Assembly (NCBI RefSeq): GCF_001463745.1
Contig: NZ_BBWJ01000004.1
Coordinates: forward strand, 124,001 to 188,000
Source: Aureimonas sp. AU22
Lineage (GTDB): Bacteria; Pseudomonadota; Alphaproteobacteria; Rhizobiales; Rhizobiaceae
Reading direction: 5' to 3'
Length of the DNA: 64,000 bases
In this document: one piece after another, positions 35,471 to 44,313 of the stretch
How positions within the stretch are numbered: position 1 is the stretch's first letter
Layout of the letters: every line of letters starts with the position of its first letter
The notes under the pieces: generated by a model
Told to the model about the DNA's origin: nothing
What the model saw: the letters and a program-made list of their open reading frames with translations, nothing else
The model's database searches: none
Program-made: the position numbers and the translations under genes

Positions 35471-37794
35471 AGTCCGTCACCGCGCTTTCCGCGATCGCCG
35501 GCTTTGCCGTCCTGATGTACGGATGGCGGGACGGCGACCCCGCCTCGCGGCCTTCGGCGCCGAGCGTTCTCCGGCACTCCCTCGGCGGCAACGTCGCCGC
35601 TGCGGCCGAGCCGGATAGCGTATCCGCGGCCGCGGAGCCGACGCCATCATCGGCCGCGGCGTCGGTGCCATCGAGCGCGTTCCCTCGCCCGCCGGCGGCC
35701 GGTTCCAATGCCGCGACGCCGGCGTCCGGCACACCATTGCAGATCGACATCACGGCCCTGCGCTACTTCGCCCAGCAAGGCGACACGCGGCGGCTCGAGA
35801 TCGAGATCGCGCGGCTCAAGGCCCTCTATCCGAGCTGGCAACCTCCGGAAAATCCGCTGGATCTTCTCACCAACGCCCCGCAAGGCGATCCGGAACTCGA
35901 CCGCATCTGGGAGCTCTACGCCCAGGGCAAGTTCGCCGAAGTGCGCGAGGCCATCGGCGCGCGGCAGGCGAGCCAGCCCGGCTGGCAGCCCCCGGCCGAT
36001 CTTCTGGAGCGCGTCGGCGTCGCCGAGGCGCGCCTGCAGCTCGTCAACGCCTCGAACCTGCAGCAGAGCGAAAGCGTGATCCGCATCGCGGCCGCTACCC
36101 CGAGCCTTCTCACATGCTCGGAGGTCGACGTCCTGTGGCGCGTCGCGCGCGCCTTCGCCGAGACGAAGCGCCCCGATCGGGCGAAGGACGCCTATCTCTA
36201 CGTGCTCCGCAACTGCGACAACGCGGGGGAGCGTCTCGCCACGGTTCAGATGGCGGTCCAGCGCCTGTCCCGCGCCGACCTCGAGCCGCTGCTCGCGACG
36301 GAACGCACGGGGCCGGACGGGGTGGGCGAATTCGCGTCCGTGCGCACCGATCTCGCACGTGCAGACGTCGCCGAAGCGGCGGACGATGCCGCGTTGCAGG
36401 TTTCCGACGCCGATCTGTCGCTCCTGCGCCGGCTCACCGAAGCACCGGACGGCAAGGCGTCCGATTCCGAACTCCTCGGCTGGTACGCCCTGCGCCGCGG
36501 CGATCCCGCCGGGGCCCTGCCGGACTTCGAGCACGCCCGCACCAGGGAGGACAGCGCGACGATCTCGCAGGGATATGCCCTGTCCCTCATCCCGCTCGGC
36601 CGTTTCGCCGATGCCGAGGGGGCGATGACGCCATGGCGCTCGGCCTCCGACGGGGCACGAGCGGTCTATCTCGCCGCTGCCGCCAACCTTCTGGCCGCAA
36701 GCGCGGGCCAAGCCATCGCGCCCGAAACGCTGGCACGCATCGCGCAGGCAGTCGGCGAAGGCCAGGATGCGGCAAGCGCCCAGCAACTCGGCTGGTACGC
36801 CTTCCACTTGAACCAGTTTCCAACGGCCGCCCAGTGGTTCGCGGCGGCGCTCCGGTGGCAGAGCGACAACGAGCCCGCGGCCTACGGCCTCGCGCTCGTC
36901 GAGCAACGCCTCGGCGACCGCGCGAGCCTTGCAACGCTTCAGCGCACGTTCGGCGGGCGCTCGCCGCGCATCGCCGCGATCGGACGACCCGACCAGGCGC
37001 AGGTCGCGGCAGCGCAGGCCGCCCGCGAGGCCGGTGGAGCGCCCGCCGCCCTTGCGGCTCGCCCTCTCCCCGATGCGGTGGCGCCGCCGGTGGCATCGGG
37101 CGCCCTCGCACCCGCCCCGCTTGCCGCCAACCCGCTGCTGTCCGGGGCCCACTCCGCCGCGACGGCCTATGCCGAACCACCGATGCCCGCAGCCTCCCGC
37201 CGCCGGGTTGCCGAGGCGCCGCCACGGCCTGTTCCGTCAACCTCTCCCCGCCGCCAAACCGACACGCGCGGGTGCCGGGGAGCCGAGATCGACCCCTCGA
37301 CGCTCTCTCCGGAGGGGGCGATGGCGCGCGGCTGGTGCCTTCTCGGGCTCGACCGGTCGCTGGAGGCGGCCGCCGCCTTCGAGAGTGCGGCGCGGCGCGG
37401 CCAGGGGCGGACGCGTCAGGACGCGTCCTATGGCGAAAGCCTCGCCTATCTTCGCCTCGGGGTCGGCGACCGCGCGGCGATCGCCGCTGCCCGTTCGCCG
37501 CAACCGACCACCCGCCGTATCGAACTCGATACGGCGATCCTTTCGGCGCGCGCGACCGGCGCGTTCGAGCGCAAGCGGCCGGTGGAGACGCTGCAGGCCC
37601 TGGACGAGCGGGCGCGCATCGCGCCCGAACGGCTCGATCTCATGGTGCTGCGGGGCTACGCCTATCTCGAACTGCGCCGCTGGGCGGACGCGCGCCGGGT
37701 CTTCTCGGCCGTGGCGCGGACAGGCAACCGCGAGGGCGTTCGCGGTCTCGCCGCGCTCGATCAGGCGCAGGGTCGCTTCCCCACCGGCGGCTGA
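35467..37794 (+). CDS. TPR-rich protein of the cellulose operon (BcsK/BcsC-like)
   Basis: A 775-residue exported protein. It has an N-terminal hydrophobic segment (ALSAIAGFAVLMYGW) and an Ala/Pro/Ser-rich linker (to about 85). Long helical-repeat stretches of TPR type follow (RIWELYAQGKFAEVREAIG, LGWYALRRGDPAGALPDFEH, LGWYAFHLNQFPTAAQWFAA, LMVLRGYAYLELRRWADARR). A Pro/Ala-rich segment at about 515-600 divides the repeats. It lacks the outer-membrane beta-barrel that ends BcsC. In the type III layout I recall from the cellulose-operon literature, a TPR protein called BcsK takes this place, so the gene is probably that. ATG 35467 makes an ATGA overlap with bcsZ, as elsewhere in the operon; ATG 35458 is possible. 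Confidence 0.8.
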   Translation: MKSVTALSAIAGFAVLMYGWRDGDPASRPSAPSVLRHSLGGNVAAAAEPDSVSAAAEPTPSSAAASVPSSAFPRPPAAGSNAATPASGTPLQIDITALRYFAQQGDTRRLEIEIARLKALYPSWQPPENPLDLLTNAPQGDPELDRIWELYAQGKFAEVREAIGARQASQPGWQPPADLLERVGVAEARLQLVNASNLQQSESVIRIAAATPSLLTCSEVDVLWRVARAFAETKRPDRAKDAYLYVLRNCDNAGERLATVQMAVQRLSRADLEPLLATERTGPDGVGEFASVRTDLARADVAEAADDAALQVSDADLSLLRRLTEAPDGKASDSELLGWYALRRGDPAGALPDFEHARTREDSATISQGYALSLIPLGRFADAEGAMTPWRSASDGARAVYLAAAANLLAASAGQAIAPETLARIAQAVGEGQDAASAQQLGWYAFHLNQFPTAAQWFAAALRWQSDNEPAAYGLALVEQRLGDRASLATLQRTFGGRSPRIAAIGRPDQAQVAAAQAAREAGGAPAALAARPLPDAVAPPVASGALAPAPLAANPLLSGAHSAATAYAEPPMPAASRRRVAEAPPRPVPSTSPRRQTDTRGCRGAEIDPSTLSPEGAMARGWCLLGLDRSLEAAAAFESAARRGQGRTRQDASYGESLAYLRLGVGDRAAIAAARSPQPTTRRIELDTAILSARATGAFERKRPVETLQALDERARIAPERLDLMVLRGYAYLELRRWADARRVFSAVARTGNREGVRGLAALDQAQGRFPTGG

Positions 37795-37864
37795 CCGAAG
37801 GGGGGTTACCGAAAGCCGCAAACGGCTGTTCCGGGCTGCCTCGCTCCAGCGAAGCGCGCCGGCG

Positions 37865-39055
37865 TCAGGCCTTGCGCGCGAGGCTGATCATCTGCATCGC
37901 CGTCGCCAATGCCGCGAACGCACCGCCGAGAAGCGCCACCGCTCCCCAGCCACCGAGGTTCCAGGCCTGGGTCGCGCCCGCAGACCCGAGCGCTCCGCCA
38001 AGGAACATCGTGCACATGAAGATGGTGTTCAGGCGACCGCGGGCCTCCGGCCGCAGCGCGTAGACGACATGCTGGTTGGAGACCAGCGCGATCTGCATCC
38101 CGAAGTCGAGCAGGACGACGCCGACGACGAGACCGGGGATCGAGTTCCAGACACCGAAGACGATCCACGAGGCGAGCACCAGCGTCGCACCCAGCGCGAT
38201 GACCTTGTGCGGCCCCCGGCGATCGGCGATCCGCCCGGCGATCGGCGCCGCCAGCACGCCGACGGCCCCGATGACGCCAAACAGGCCGGCGACATCGGCG
38301 CCGAGGCCGAAAGCGGGCTCCTGCAGGCGAAGCGCGAGGATCGTCCAGAAGGTGCTGAAGCCGGCGAAGAGCAGCGCCTGCGTCGTCGCCGCGAGCCGCA
38401 GGGCGCCGAATTCGCCCCACAGCCCGCCGAGCGAGCGGATCAGGGCGGGGTAGCGAAGGGCCGTCGTCGGTTCGCTTCGCGGAAGCATGACGGCCATCAT
38501 GGCGGCGGCCGCAAGTGCCAGGGGAACGCCCAGCCAGAACATCGCGCGCCAGCCGGCGGCAGTGGCGACGAAGCCTGCCAGGGTGCGGCTGAGAAGGATG
38601 CCGCAGAGGAGACCGGACATCACTGTCCCAACGGTCGCCCCGCGCCGCTCCGGGGCCGACAGATGGGCCGCAAGGGGAACGATCTGCTGCGCGACGGTCG
38701 CCGCCGCGCCGACGAGGACGGAGGCAAGAACGACCATCGTCGCGCTCGGCGCCATGGCAGCCAAGGCCAGCGCGGCCGACAGGGCAAGGAACTGCACGAC
38801 GATCAGTCGCTTGCGTTCGACGAGGTCGCCGAGTGGCACCAGCAGGAAGAGGCCGAGCGCGTAGCCGAGCTGCGTTGCGGTCGGCACGAGGGTGGTCGTG
38901 GTCCCCGGGAGATCGCGCTCGATGATGCCGAGCATCGGCTGGTTGTAATAGATGTTCGCGATCGCGAGGCCCGTCGCCGCCGCCATGGCGAAGGTCAGCC
39001 CTCGCCCCATCGCCGCGACGGCGGATGGCCGCGCCCTGTCAGCTGACATCGTCAT
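37865..39055 (-). CDS. Major facilitator superfamily transporter
   Basis: A 396-residue membrane protein with 12 predicted spans. MFS loop motifs are seen as [15 protein letters not shown] (near residue 76, the DxxxRK loop between spans 2 and 3) and [17 protein letters not shown] (near 270, its repeat in the second half). It resembles drug or metabolite exporters related to the YnfM/arabinose-efflux type. ATG 39055 is chosen because CCGGAG lies about 8 nt upstream and the extra 30 codons of the longer frame are Arg-rich. It converges on the cellulose operon. Substrate unknown. Confidence 0.88.
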   Translation of the reverse strand: MTMSADRARPSAVAAMGRGLTFAMAAATGLAIANIYYNQPMLGIIERDLPGTTTTLVPTATQLGYALGLFLLVPLGDLVERKRLIVVQFLALSAALALAAMAPSATMVVLASVLVGAAATVAQQIVPLAAHLSAPERRGATVGTVMSGLLCGILLSRTLAGFVATAAGWRAMFWLGVPLALAAAAMMAVMLPRSEPTTALRYPALIRSLGGLWGEFGALRLAATTQALLFAGFSTFWTILALRLQEPAFGLGADVAGLFGVIGAVGVLAAPIAGRIADRRGPHKVIALGATLVLASWIVFGVWNSIPGLVVGVVLLDFGMQIALVSNQHVVYALRPEARGRLNTIFMCTMFLGGALGSAGATQAWNLGGWGAVALLGGAFAALATAMQMISLARKA

Positions 39056-39226
39056 GGGATAACTCCGGTGGATCCGCCCGCTCGAACGAACGTCGAAGCG
39101 GGGTGCCGCGAGGCGGTGCGTACGCGGCCGAAGGCCGCGCGCCAAGGCCTAGATAAGCCGATGTCGCCTCCGGGCGGAGGTCCAATCTGTGGACGGACCT
39201 TCTCCCGAAGTCGAACGTCTCTCCGG

Positions 39227-39700
39227 TCAGAGTTGGCCGGCGGCGGCAAGCTCGCGGGTGCGCTTCAGCGTCGACAGGAGAGCGCTGCGGTAGCCCGTGT
39301 CGCCGTCGAACTGGGCCTGCTCGGCCTGTTCCTCCGGGCCGTTCGGCTCCTTTCCGCGCAGTCCGAGATAGCAGTAGAAGCGGAGCTGGAGCGCGCCGGC
39401 GTCGTCTTCGAAAAGTTCGTTGACGATGGCGCCCTCGCGCGGCCCCGATGCCTGGAAGAACGTGACCTTGGCCTAGCGCTCGAGCGTGATGATCTCGCTG
39501 AGGTCGATGCCGGCGATGGTAGCCTCGCGAACGAAGTGGGTCGCGCTCTCCTCGACGACCTCGCAGCGGGTGCAAAGGCCGGGCGGCAGGAACTCGCGGG
39601 CGTCGCGCGCCTTCAGCTCGAGGCCCGCCCAGACCTGCGCGCGGGTCAACTCGGCTTCACCCTCCGGGTTCACCGGAACGGTTGCGGTGGAGTAGATCAT
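39227..39700 (-). pseudogene. DUF1857/SRPBCC-like gene interrupted by an in-frame TAG
   Basis: Codons 1-75 (starting MIYSTATVPVNPEGEAELTR, ending IDLSEIITLER) are followed by TAG at 39475-39473. The same frame then continues, without any shift, for 81 sense codons to TGA at 39229-39227. The downstream part (AKVTFFQASGPREGAIVNEL, LRFYCYLGLRGKEP) reads as a normal end of the same domain. Both together give about 157 residues, the usual size for this family of small START-like ligand-binding proteins. A single base change (for example CAG or GAG to TAG) would explain it. TAG is the normal stop of several intact genes in this window, so recoding is unlikely. It lies 37 bp after the NmrA-like gene, presumably co-transcribed. 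Confidence 0.75.
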
Positions 39701-39737
39701 CGGAATGTTCCTTCTGCGCGATCGGTGCCGGCCGGGG

Positions 39738-40607
39738 TCAGGCGGCGGCGAGGGTTTCGAGGGCGAAGCGGCGATAGGATCTCAACGGGCGTCCGAGGAG
39801 AGCGGTGAGTCGGTCGCGGTCCCCGGTTTCGGGGAGCATGCCGTCGGTGAGGAACCGCTCGGCCATCAGGCGCATGTCGTAGGCCATCCAGCCCGGCATG
39901 AACTGGCGGGAGTTCCGCTCGAACGCAGCGGTGTCCTCGCCGCCATAGGCGACCGGGCGTCCCGACGCTTCGGTCCAGATCGCGGCGATATCCGCCCCGG
40001 TGAGCGTGTCCGGCCCGACGACGTTGATACGCTCCAGCGGGAGCACCGCCGGCGAGCTTTCGCGGCGAAGCAGATCGATGACCGCGATCTCGCCAATGTC
40101 GCGGGCGTCGACCATGGCCAGACCCTTGCCGCCGATCGGCATCGGGTAGACGCCGTGGCCCGTGACCACGTCCTTGATCGCGACGTCGTTGTTCATGAAG
40201 TAGGCCGGGCGCAGGATGGTGGCGCTGAACCCCATCGCTTCGATCATGCGTTCGACGCCGAACTTGCCGGCGAAGTGAGGCACGTTCACGTAGACGTCGC
40301 TATGGATCACCGAGAGATAGACGACACGCTCGATGCCGGCCTCGCGGGCAAGGTTGAGCGCGATCAGGGCCTGCGTGAATTCGTCGGCCACCACGGCGTT
40401 CAGGAGAAACAGCGTCGAGACGCCGGAAAGCGCCTGGCGCAGGGAATCGACGTCGAGGAAGTCGCCCCGCACGGTTGAAACCTCGGCTGGAATGTCGGCC
40501 TTGGCGGGGTCTCGCACGAGCGCGCGCACGTCGGCCCCGCGGGAGACGAGTTGCTCGACGACGTGGCGGCCGATCGTGCCTGTGGCACCGGTCACAAGGA
40601 TGGTCAT
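39738..40607 (-). CDS. NmrA-like NAD(P)-binding protein (atypical short-chain dehydrogenase)
   Basis: A 289-residue Rossmann protein opening ILVTGATGTIGRHVVEQLVS, the TGxTGxxG nucleotide site of the NmrA/quinone-reductase type atypical SDRs. There is no classical YxxxK pair. Later features are ILRPAYFMNND (near 150) and a C-terminal helix-rich cap. Members act as NAD(P)H-dependent quinone reductases or redox sensors. It is divergent from the LysR gene at 40710, a common arrangement in which the regulator controls it (inference). The broken DUF1857-like gene follows. Confidence 0.9.
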   Translation of the reverse strand: MTILVTGATGTIGRHVVEQLVSRGADVRALVRDPAKADIPAEVSTVRGDFLDVDSLRQALSGVSTLFLLNAVVADEFTQALIALNLAREAGIERVVYLSVIHSDVYVNVPHFAGKFGVERMIEAMGFSATILRPAYFMNNDVAIKDVVTGHGVYPMPIGGKGLAMVDARDIGEIAVIDLLRRESSPAVLPLERINVVGPDTLTGADIAAIWTEASGRPVAYGGEDTAAFERNSRQFMPGWMAYDMRLMAERFLTDGMLPETGDRDRLTALLGRPLRSYRRFALETLAAA

Positions 40608-40709
40608 GGGGATCGCTCCGTTCGGTGTGGGCTACGATTGCAAGATCGGTGATCCCCGTTCATTCCAATAGACGCCGATTTTGGACGCGCCGTCTCACAG
40701 GTGGAACAG

Positions 40710-41603
40710 ATGGACCTTCTCGCGCTCGCCGACTTCAACCTCGTCGCCCGCCACGAGGGGTTCGGCCGGGCCGCCCGTGCTTCGGGACGTCCGAAGGCGA
40801 CGCTGTCTCGCCGCGTCGGCGACCTGGAGGCCAGTCTCGACCTCCGCCTGTTCGAGCGTGGCGGCCGCATCCTCAAACTCACGGAGGAAGGACGCGCCCT
40901 CTTCGAACGGACCGCTGCGCTGCTGACCGACCTCGAGGAAACCACGACCGCCATCGCATCCGGCGGACGGCGGCCGTGTGGACGCCTGCGGATCAGCGTG
41001 CCGCTCCTGTTTTCGCAGACCGCCATGGGCAGGCTCGCGGCGGGCTTCGCGCTCCGGCATCCGGACGTTCGTCTCGAGGTGACCACGGAGGACCGTGCCG
41101 TCGACATGATCGAGGAAGCCTACGATCTCGTGATCCGGGTGAACCCGAAGGCAGACGAGAGCCTCGTCGGGCGCGTGTTCCTCCGCGATCGACTGGTGGT
41201 CGTCGCGGGAGCGCAAGTGAAACGGCCGACGGGCGCCTCGCCCATCGACGCGGTGGTTCGGGGACCGACCGCCGCGGACGAGACGTGGAACATCGTCACC
41301 GCGAACGGGCGATCCGACATCGTGGTGCGTCCGGTCCTCAGCCTGTCGTCGATGATCATGGTCCGCGACGCCGCGCGGACGGGGGTCGGGGTCGCGCGGC
41401 TTCCCATCTCGCTCGTCGGCCATGATCTGGCGGACGGCACCTTGGTGCACTGGGGCGACGTCGACGGGTCGGAGATCGCCCTCTGGACGCTCTATCCGAC
41501 CCGGAGACTGCTGAGCGCGCGGGTTTCGGCCTTCCTCGACTTCCTGAAGGAAGCCTTTCCGAACGGCACGCCGGACGAACTGGCGAACTACGTCGGACGG
41601 TGA
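40710..41603 (+). CDS. LysR-family transcriptional regulator
   Basis: A 297-residue regulator. The winged helix lies at residues 1-60 (LADFNLVARHEGFGRAARAS, PKATLSRRVGDLEASLDLRL), and the effector domain from about 90 (GRLRISVPLLFSQTAMGRLA). ATG 40710 has AGGTGG 6 nt upstream; GTG 40701 is also in frame. It is divergent from the NmrA-like gene across about 100 bp and probably controls it. The effector is unknown. Confidence 0.92.
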   Translation: MDLLALADFNLVARHEGFGRAARASGRPKATLSRRVGDLEASLDLRLFERGGRILKLTEEGRALFERTAALLTDLEETTTAIASGGRRPCGRLRISVPLLFSQTAMGRLAAGFALRHPDVRLEVTTEDRAVDMIEEAYDLVIRVNPKADESLVGRVFLRDRLVVVAGAQVKRPTGASPIDAVVRGPTAADETWNIVTANGRSDIVVRPVLSLSSMIMVRDAARTGVGVARLPISLVGHDLADGTLVHWGDVDGSEIALWTLYPTRRLLSARVSAFLDFLKEAFPNGTPDELANYVGR

Positions 41604-41664
41604 CGGCGCGATCCCGACTGCGAACGTCGCGCCGAGGCCTTGAGGCGCTCCGCCCGCCGTCGCC

Positions 41665-43119
41665 TCATCCGGCAAGCTCGAAGGTGGAAGCGTCGCCCCG
41701 GTAGGTCTGTGCGGTGCCTTTCCGCGTCCGCTTGGCCGCATACAGGGCGGCGTCGGCTTGGCGCAGCAGAGCCTCCCCGTCACCGTCCGCGTCGCTCGAC
41801 CAAGCGATACCCACAGTCCCGGTCACGTGGACGATGTGGCCCGACCCGCTCGCCACGATGTCGAAGTCGCGCAGGAGGCGGTCGACCAGCGGCGCGAGGT
41901 CCGATCGACCAACCTCGGCGGGCATCACGATGGCGAACTCGTCGCCGCCCAGCCGCGCTGCGAAGCAGGCGTCGTGACACGGTTGGCGAAGGCGTTCGGC
42001 GACGCGGCGCAGGACATCGTCGCCCGCCGCATGGCCCAGCACGTCGTTGACGCTCTTGAAGCCATCGAGATCGATCAGGAGCACGGCCAACTCGCGCCCG
42101 ATGGCTTTCGCGTCGCGCAGGTTCTTGGCGAGGACGCGGTTGAACTCCGCGCGGTTGGGCAGTTGCGTCAGGTCGTCGGTCCGGGCCTGACGGCGCAGGC
42201 GCTCCTCGAGATCGTGGCGCTCGGTGATGTCCTGGATCAGCCCGATGAGAGCGACGGGACTGCCCTTGGACAATTCGATCTCGCACGAGCAGCGCACGCG
42301 TCGCGCGTTGCCCTTCGCCGTCACGAGGTCGGCGTCTATCTCGAAGGGTTCGCCCGTATCCAGCGTGCGCATGACGGCATCCAGAAAGGCCGTGCGGTCG
42401 GGCTCTGGGAAGAAGCTCATGATCTCGCCGTTCGGCACGCCGCCGCCTATGGGCAGTTCGTGGATGGCAAAGACTCCGTCCGTCCAAGACGTCGCATTCG
42501 TGCCGATGTCGTAGCGCCAGGATCCCATGTCGGCCATGCGTTCGGCCTGCTTGAACTGCCGGCGTTCGCGCTCCAGCCGCTCCATCGCGAGGCGACGCTG
42601 CTCGGCCGCCTCGGCCGCCCGCAAGGCCACGGCCCGCGCATCCACCAATGCCTCGGCAAGGCAGGCGAGTTCGGTCAGGGTCTCCATGTCGACCGCCGTC
42701 GCCTCGCGCGGCTCGTCGTCGAGGACGCACAGCGTCCCGATCGTCACCTGCTCGCCATCCAGTTGGCGCACCCGCACCGGAACGCCCGCGTAGAAGCGGA
42801 CATGGGGCGCGCCCGTGACGAAGGGACTATCGGCGAAGCGTGGATCGAGCCGGGCATCGGCGACCGTCATGGAGGCTTCGCTCTCGAACACGGCGGTACA
42901 CAGCGCCGGCCCGCGAGCGGTCGAAGGCGCCAGGGGCCCGCAGCGTGCCTTGAACCACTGGCGCTCGGGGTCGATCAACGTGATCGACGACATGCTGGTG
43001 CCCAGCATGCGCCTCGCGAGCCTGGCGAGCGCATCGAACTCGCGCTCGGGTGGGGTGTCGAGGAGGGCGATCTCGGCCAAGGCCTTCTGGCGGATCGCTT
43101 CGCGTTGACTGTCTCGCAT
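41665..43119 (-). CDS. GAF-PAS-GGDEF diguanylate cyclase
   Basis: A 484-residue soluble signalling protein. Residues 20-165 are a GAF domain of the type found at the N-terminus of such cyclases (LDTPPEREFDALARLARRML, PERQWFKARCG). A helical linker (165-195) precedes a PAS domain (about 195-310), then GGDEF with GGDEF intact at 391-395. No RxxD inhibitory site stands five residues before it, so product feedback through that site is not expected. It should make cyclic di-GMP from two GTP. It stands alone between the LysR gene and the CUT2 operon. Confidence 0.93.
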   Translation of the reverse strand: MRDSQREAIRQKALAEIALLDTPPEREFDALARLARRMLGTSMSSITLIDPERQWFKARCGPLAPSTARGPALCTAVFESEASMTVADARLDPRFADSPFVTGAPHVRFYAGVPVRVRQLDGEQVTIGTLCVLDDEPREATAVDMETLTELACLAEALVDARAVALRAAEAAEQRRLAMERLERERRQFKQAERMADMGSWRYDIGTNATSWTDGVFAIHELPIGGGVPNGEIMSFFPEPDRTAFLDAVMRTLDTGEPFEIDADLVTAKGNARRVRCSCEIELSKGSPVALIGLIQDITERHDLEERLRRQARTDDLTQLPNRAEFNRVLAKNLRDAKAIGRELAVLLIDLDGFKSVNDVLGHAAGDDVLRRVAERLRQPCHDACFAARLGGDEFAIVMPAEVGRSDLAPLVDRLLRDFDIVASGSGHIVHVTGTVGIAWSSDADGDGEALLRQADAALYAAKRTRKGTAQTYRGDASTFELAG

Positions 43120-43245
43120 GCGAGGCCCCCCGAACTGGCGACGGCGGCTCGCGAATCGTCGCCGCCCTTTCGTGCCTTCTACATCGCGATCGCTTAAGGT
43201 CTCCTGATCGAGGTCCGTCGCGGTCGCTGCCCAGCGGATCGGCCG

Positions 43246-44313
43246 TCAGCGGCCGAGGGCCGCCTGACGCTGGAGGGCAATGCGCTGCTGCAGGCGCTGC
43301 TGGAACTGGTCCACAACCACGGCCGCGATGATCACGAGCCCCTTGATGACGGTCTGCCAGAAGGAGGACACGCCCATCATCACAAGGCCGTCGGACAGGA
43401 TGCCGATCACGAAGGCACCCACGATCGTACCGCCGATCCGCCCGCGCCCGCCCGACATGGAGGTGCCGCCGAGCACCGCCGCGGCGATGGCGTTCAGCTC
43501 GAAGGTCTCGCCGGTGGCCGGGTGCGAGGCGACGAGCTGCGAGGACACGATGAGCCCGACGATCGCCGCGCAGAAGCCGGAGAACATGTAGACGAACATC
43601 TTCGTCCGGTTGACCCGGAGCCCGGACAAGGCGGCCGCGCGCTCGTTGCCGCCGACCGCGTAGATGGAGCGGCCGAGCGGGGTGCGGGCTGCGAGATAGG
43701 CAGCCCCGCAGCCGACCGCGACCAGCGTCCAGATCGAGACGGGCACGCCGAGGAAGGAACCCGACCCGATCAGCGGGAAACTCGACGTGCCCCATTCGGC
43801 CGAGCCGCGCAGGTTCGGAAAGGTGGCTCCCCCGGAGGACAGAAGCGCGAGACCGCGCGCGACGTAGAGCGTGCCGAGCGTCGCGATGAAGGGCGCGACG
43901 TTGAGCCGGGTGATGAGGAGCCCGTTGACTACGCCGACCAGCACCCCCACGCCGAGCGTGATCAGCACGATCTCGAACGTGTTGAAGAAGACGGTGTAGC
44001 CGATGAGATCGATCGCGACCCCGTTGAGGACGAGATAGCCGGCCACCATCCCACACAGGCCGACGATCGATCCGACCGACAGGTCGATACCGCCGGTGAT
44101 GATGACGAACGTCATGCCGATCGCCAGGAACGCGTTCAGCGCCACGTGTTCCGACATGATGATGAGGTTCGCCGTCGACAGGAAGTTCGGGGCGGCGAAG
44201 GAGAAGAACAGCACCACCGCGATCAGCGCGATGAAGGTGCGCGCCTTGAGGAGGAGGAGCGCGACGGACATGTCGCTGCCGGAGGCGGCGGCCGCGGGAT
44301 GGGTGGCGGTCAT
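43246..44313 (-). CDS. CUT2 sugar ABC transporter permease (RbsC-like)
   Basis: A 355-residue inner-membrane permease with 8-10 hydrophobic segments. Family hallmarks are GGIDLSVGSIVGL (near residue 74), VAPFIATLGTLYVARGLAL (near 130) and LGGTSMSGGRGRIGGTIVGA (near 268). It forms the channel for the ATPase encoded just upstream, whose stop it overlaps by ATGA. Substrate is a pentose, hexose or sugar alcohol and cannot be resolved by sequence alone. Confidence 0.93.
   Translation of the reverse strand: MTATHPAAAASGSDMSVALLLLKARTFIALIAVVLFFSFAAPNFLSTANLIIMSEHVALNAFLAIGMTFVIITGGIDLSVGSIVGLCGMVAGYLVLNGVAIDLIGYTVFFNTFEIVLITLGVGVLVGVVNGLLITRLNVAPFIATLGTLYVARGLALLSSGGATFPNLRGSAEWGTSSFPLIGSGSFLGVPVSIWTLVAVGCGAAYLAARTPLGRSIYAVGGNERAAALSGLRVNRTKMFVYMFSGFCAAIVGLIVSSQLVASHPATGETFELNAIAAAVLGGTSMSGGRGRIGGTIVGAFVIGILSDGLVMMGVSSFWQTVIKGLVIIAAVVVDQFQQRLQQRIALQRQAALGR

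Noticed and set aside
39227-39700. Amber recoding (pyrrolysine or general TAG suppression)
   Set aside because: TAG is the terminal stop of at least five intact genes in this window and no suppressor tRNA or pyl gene is seen.
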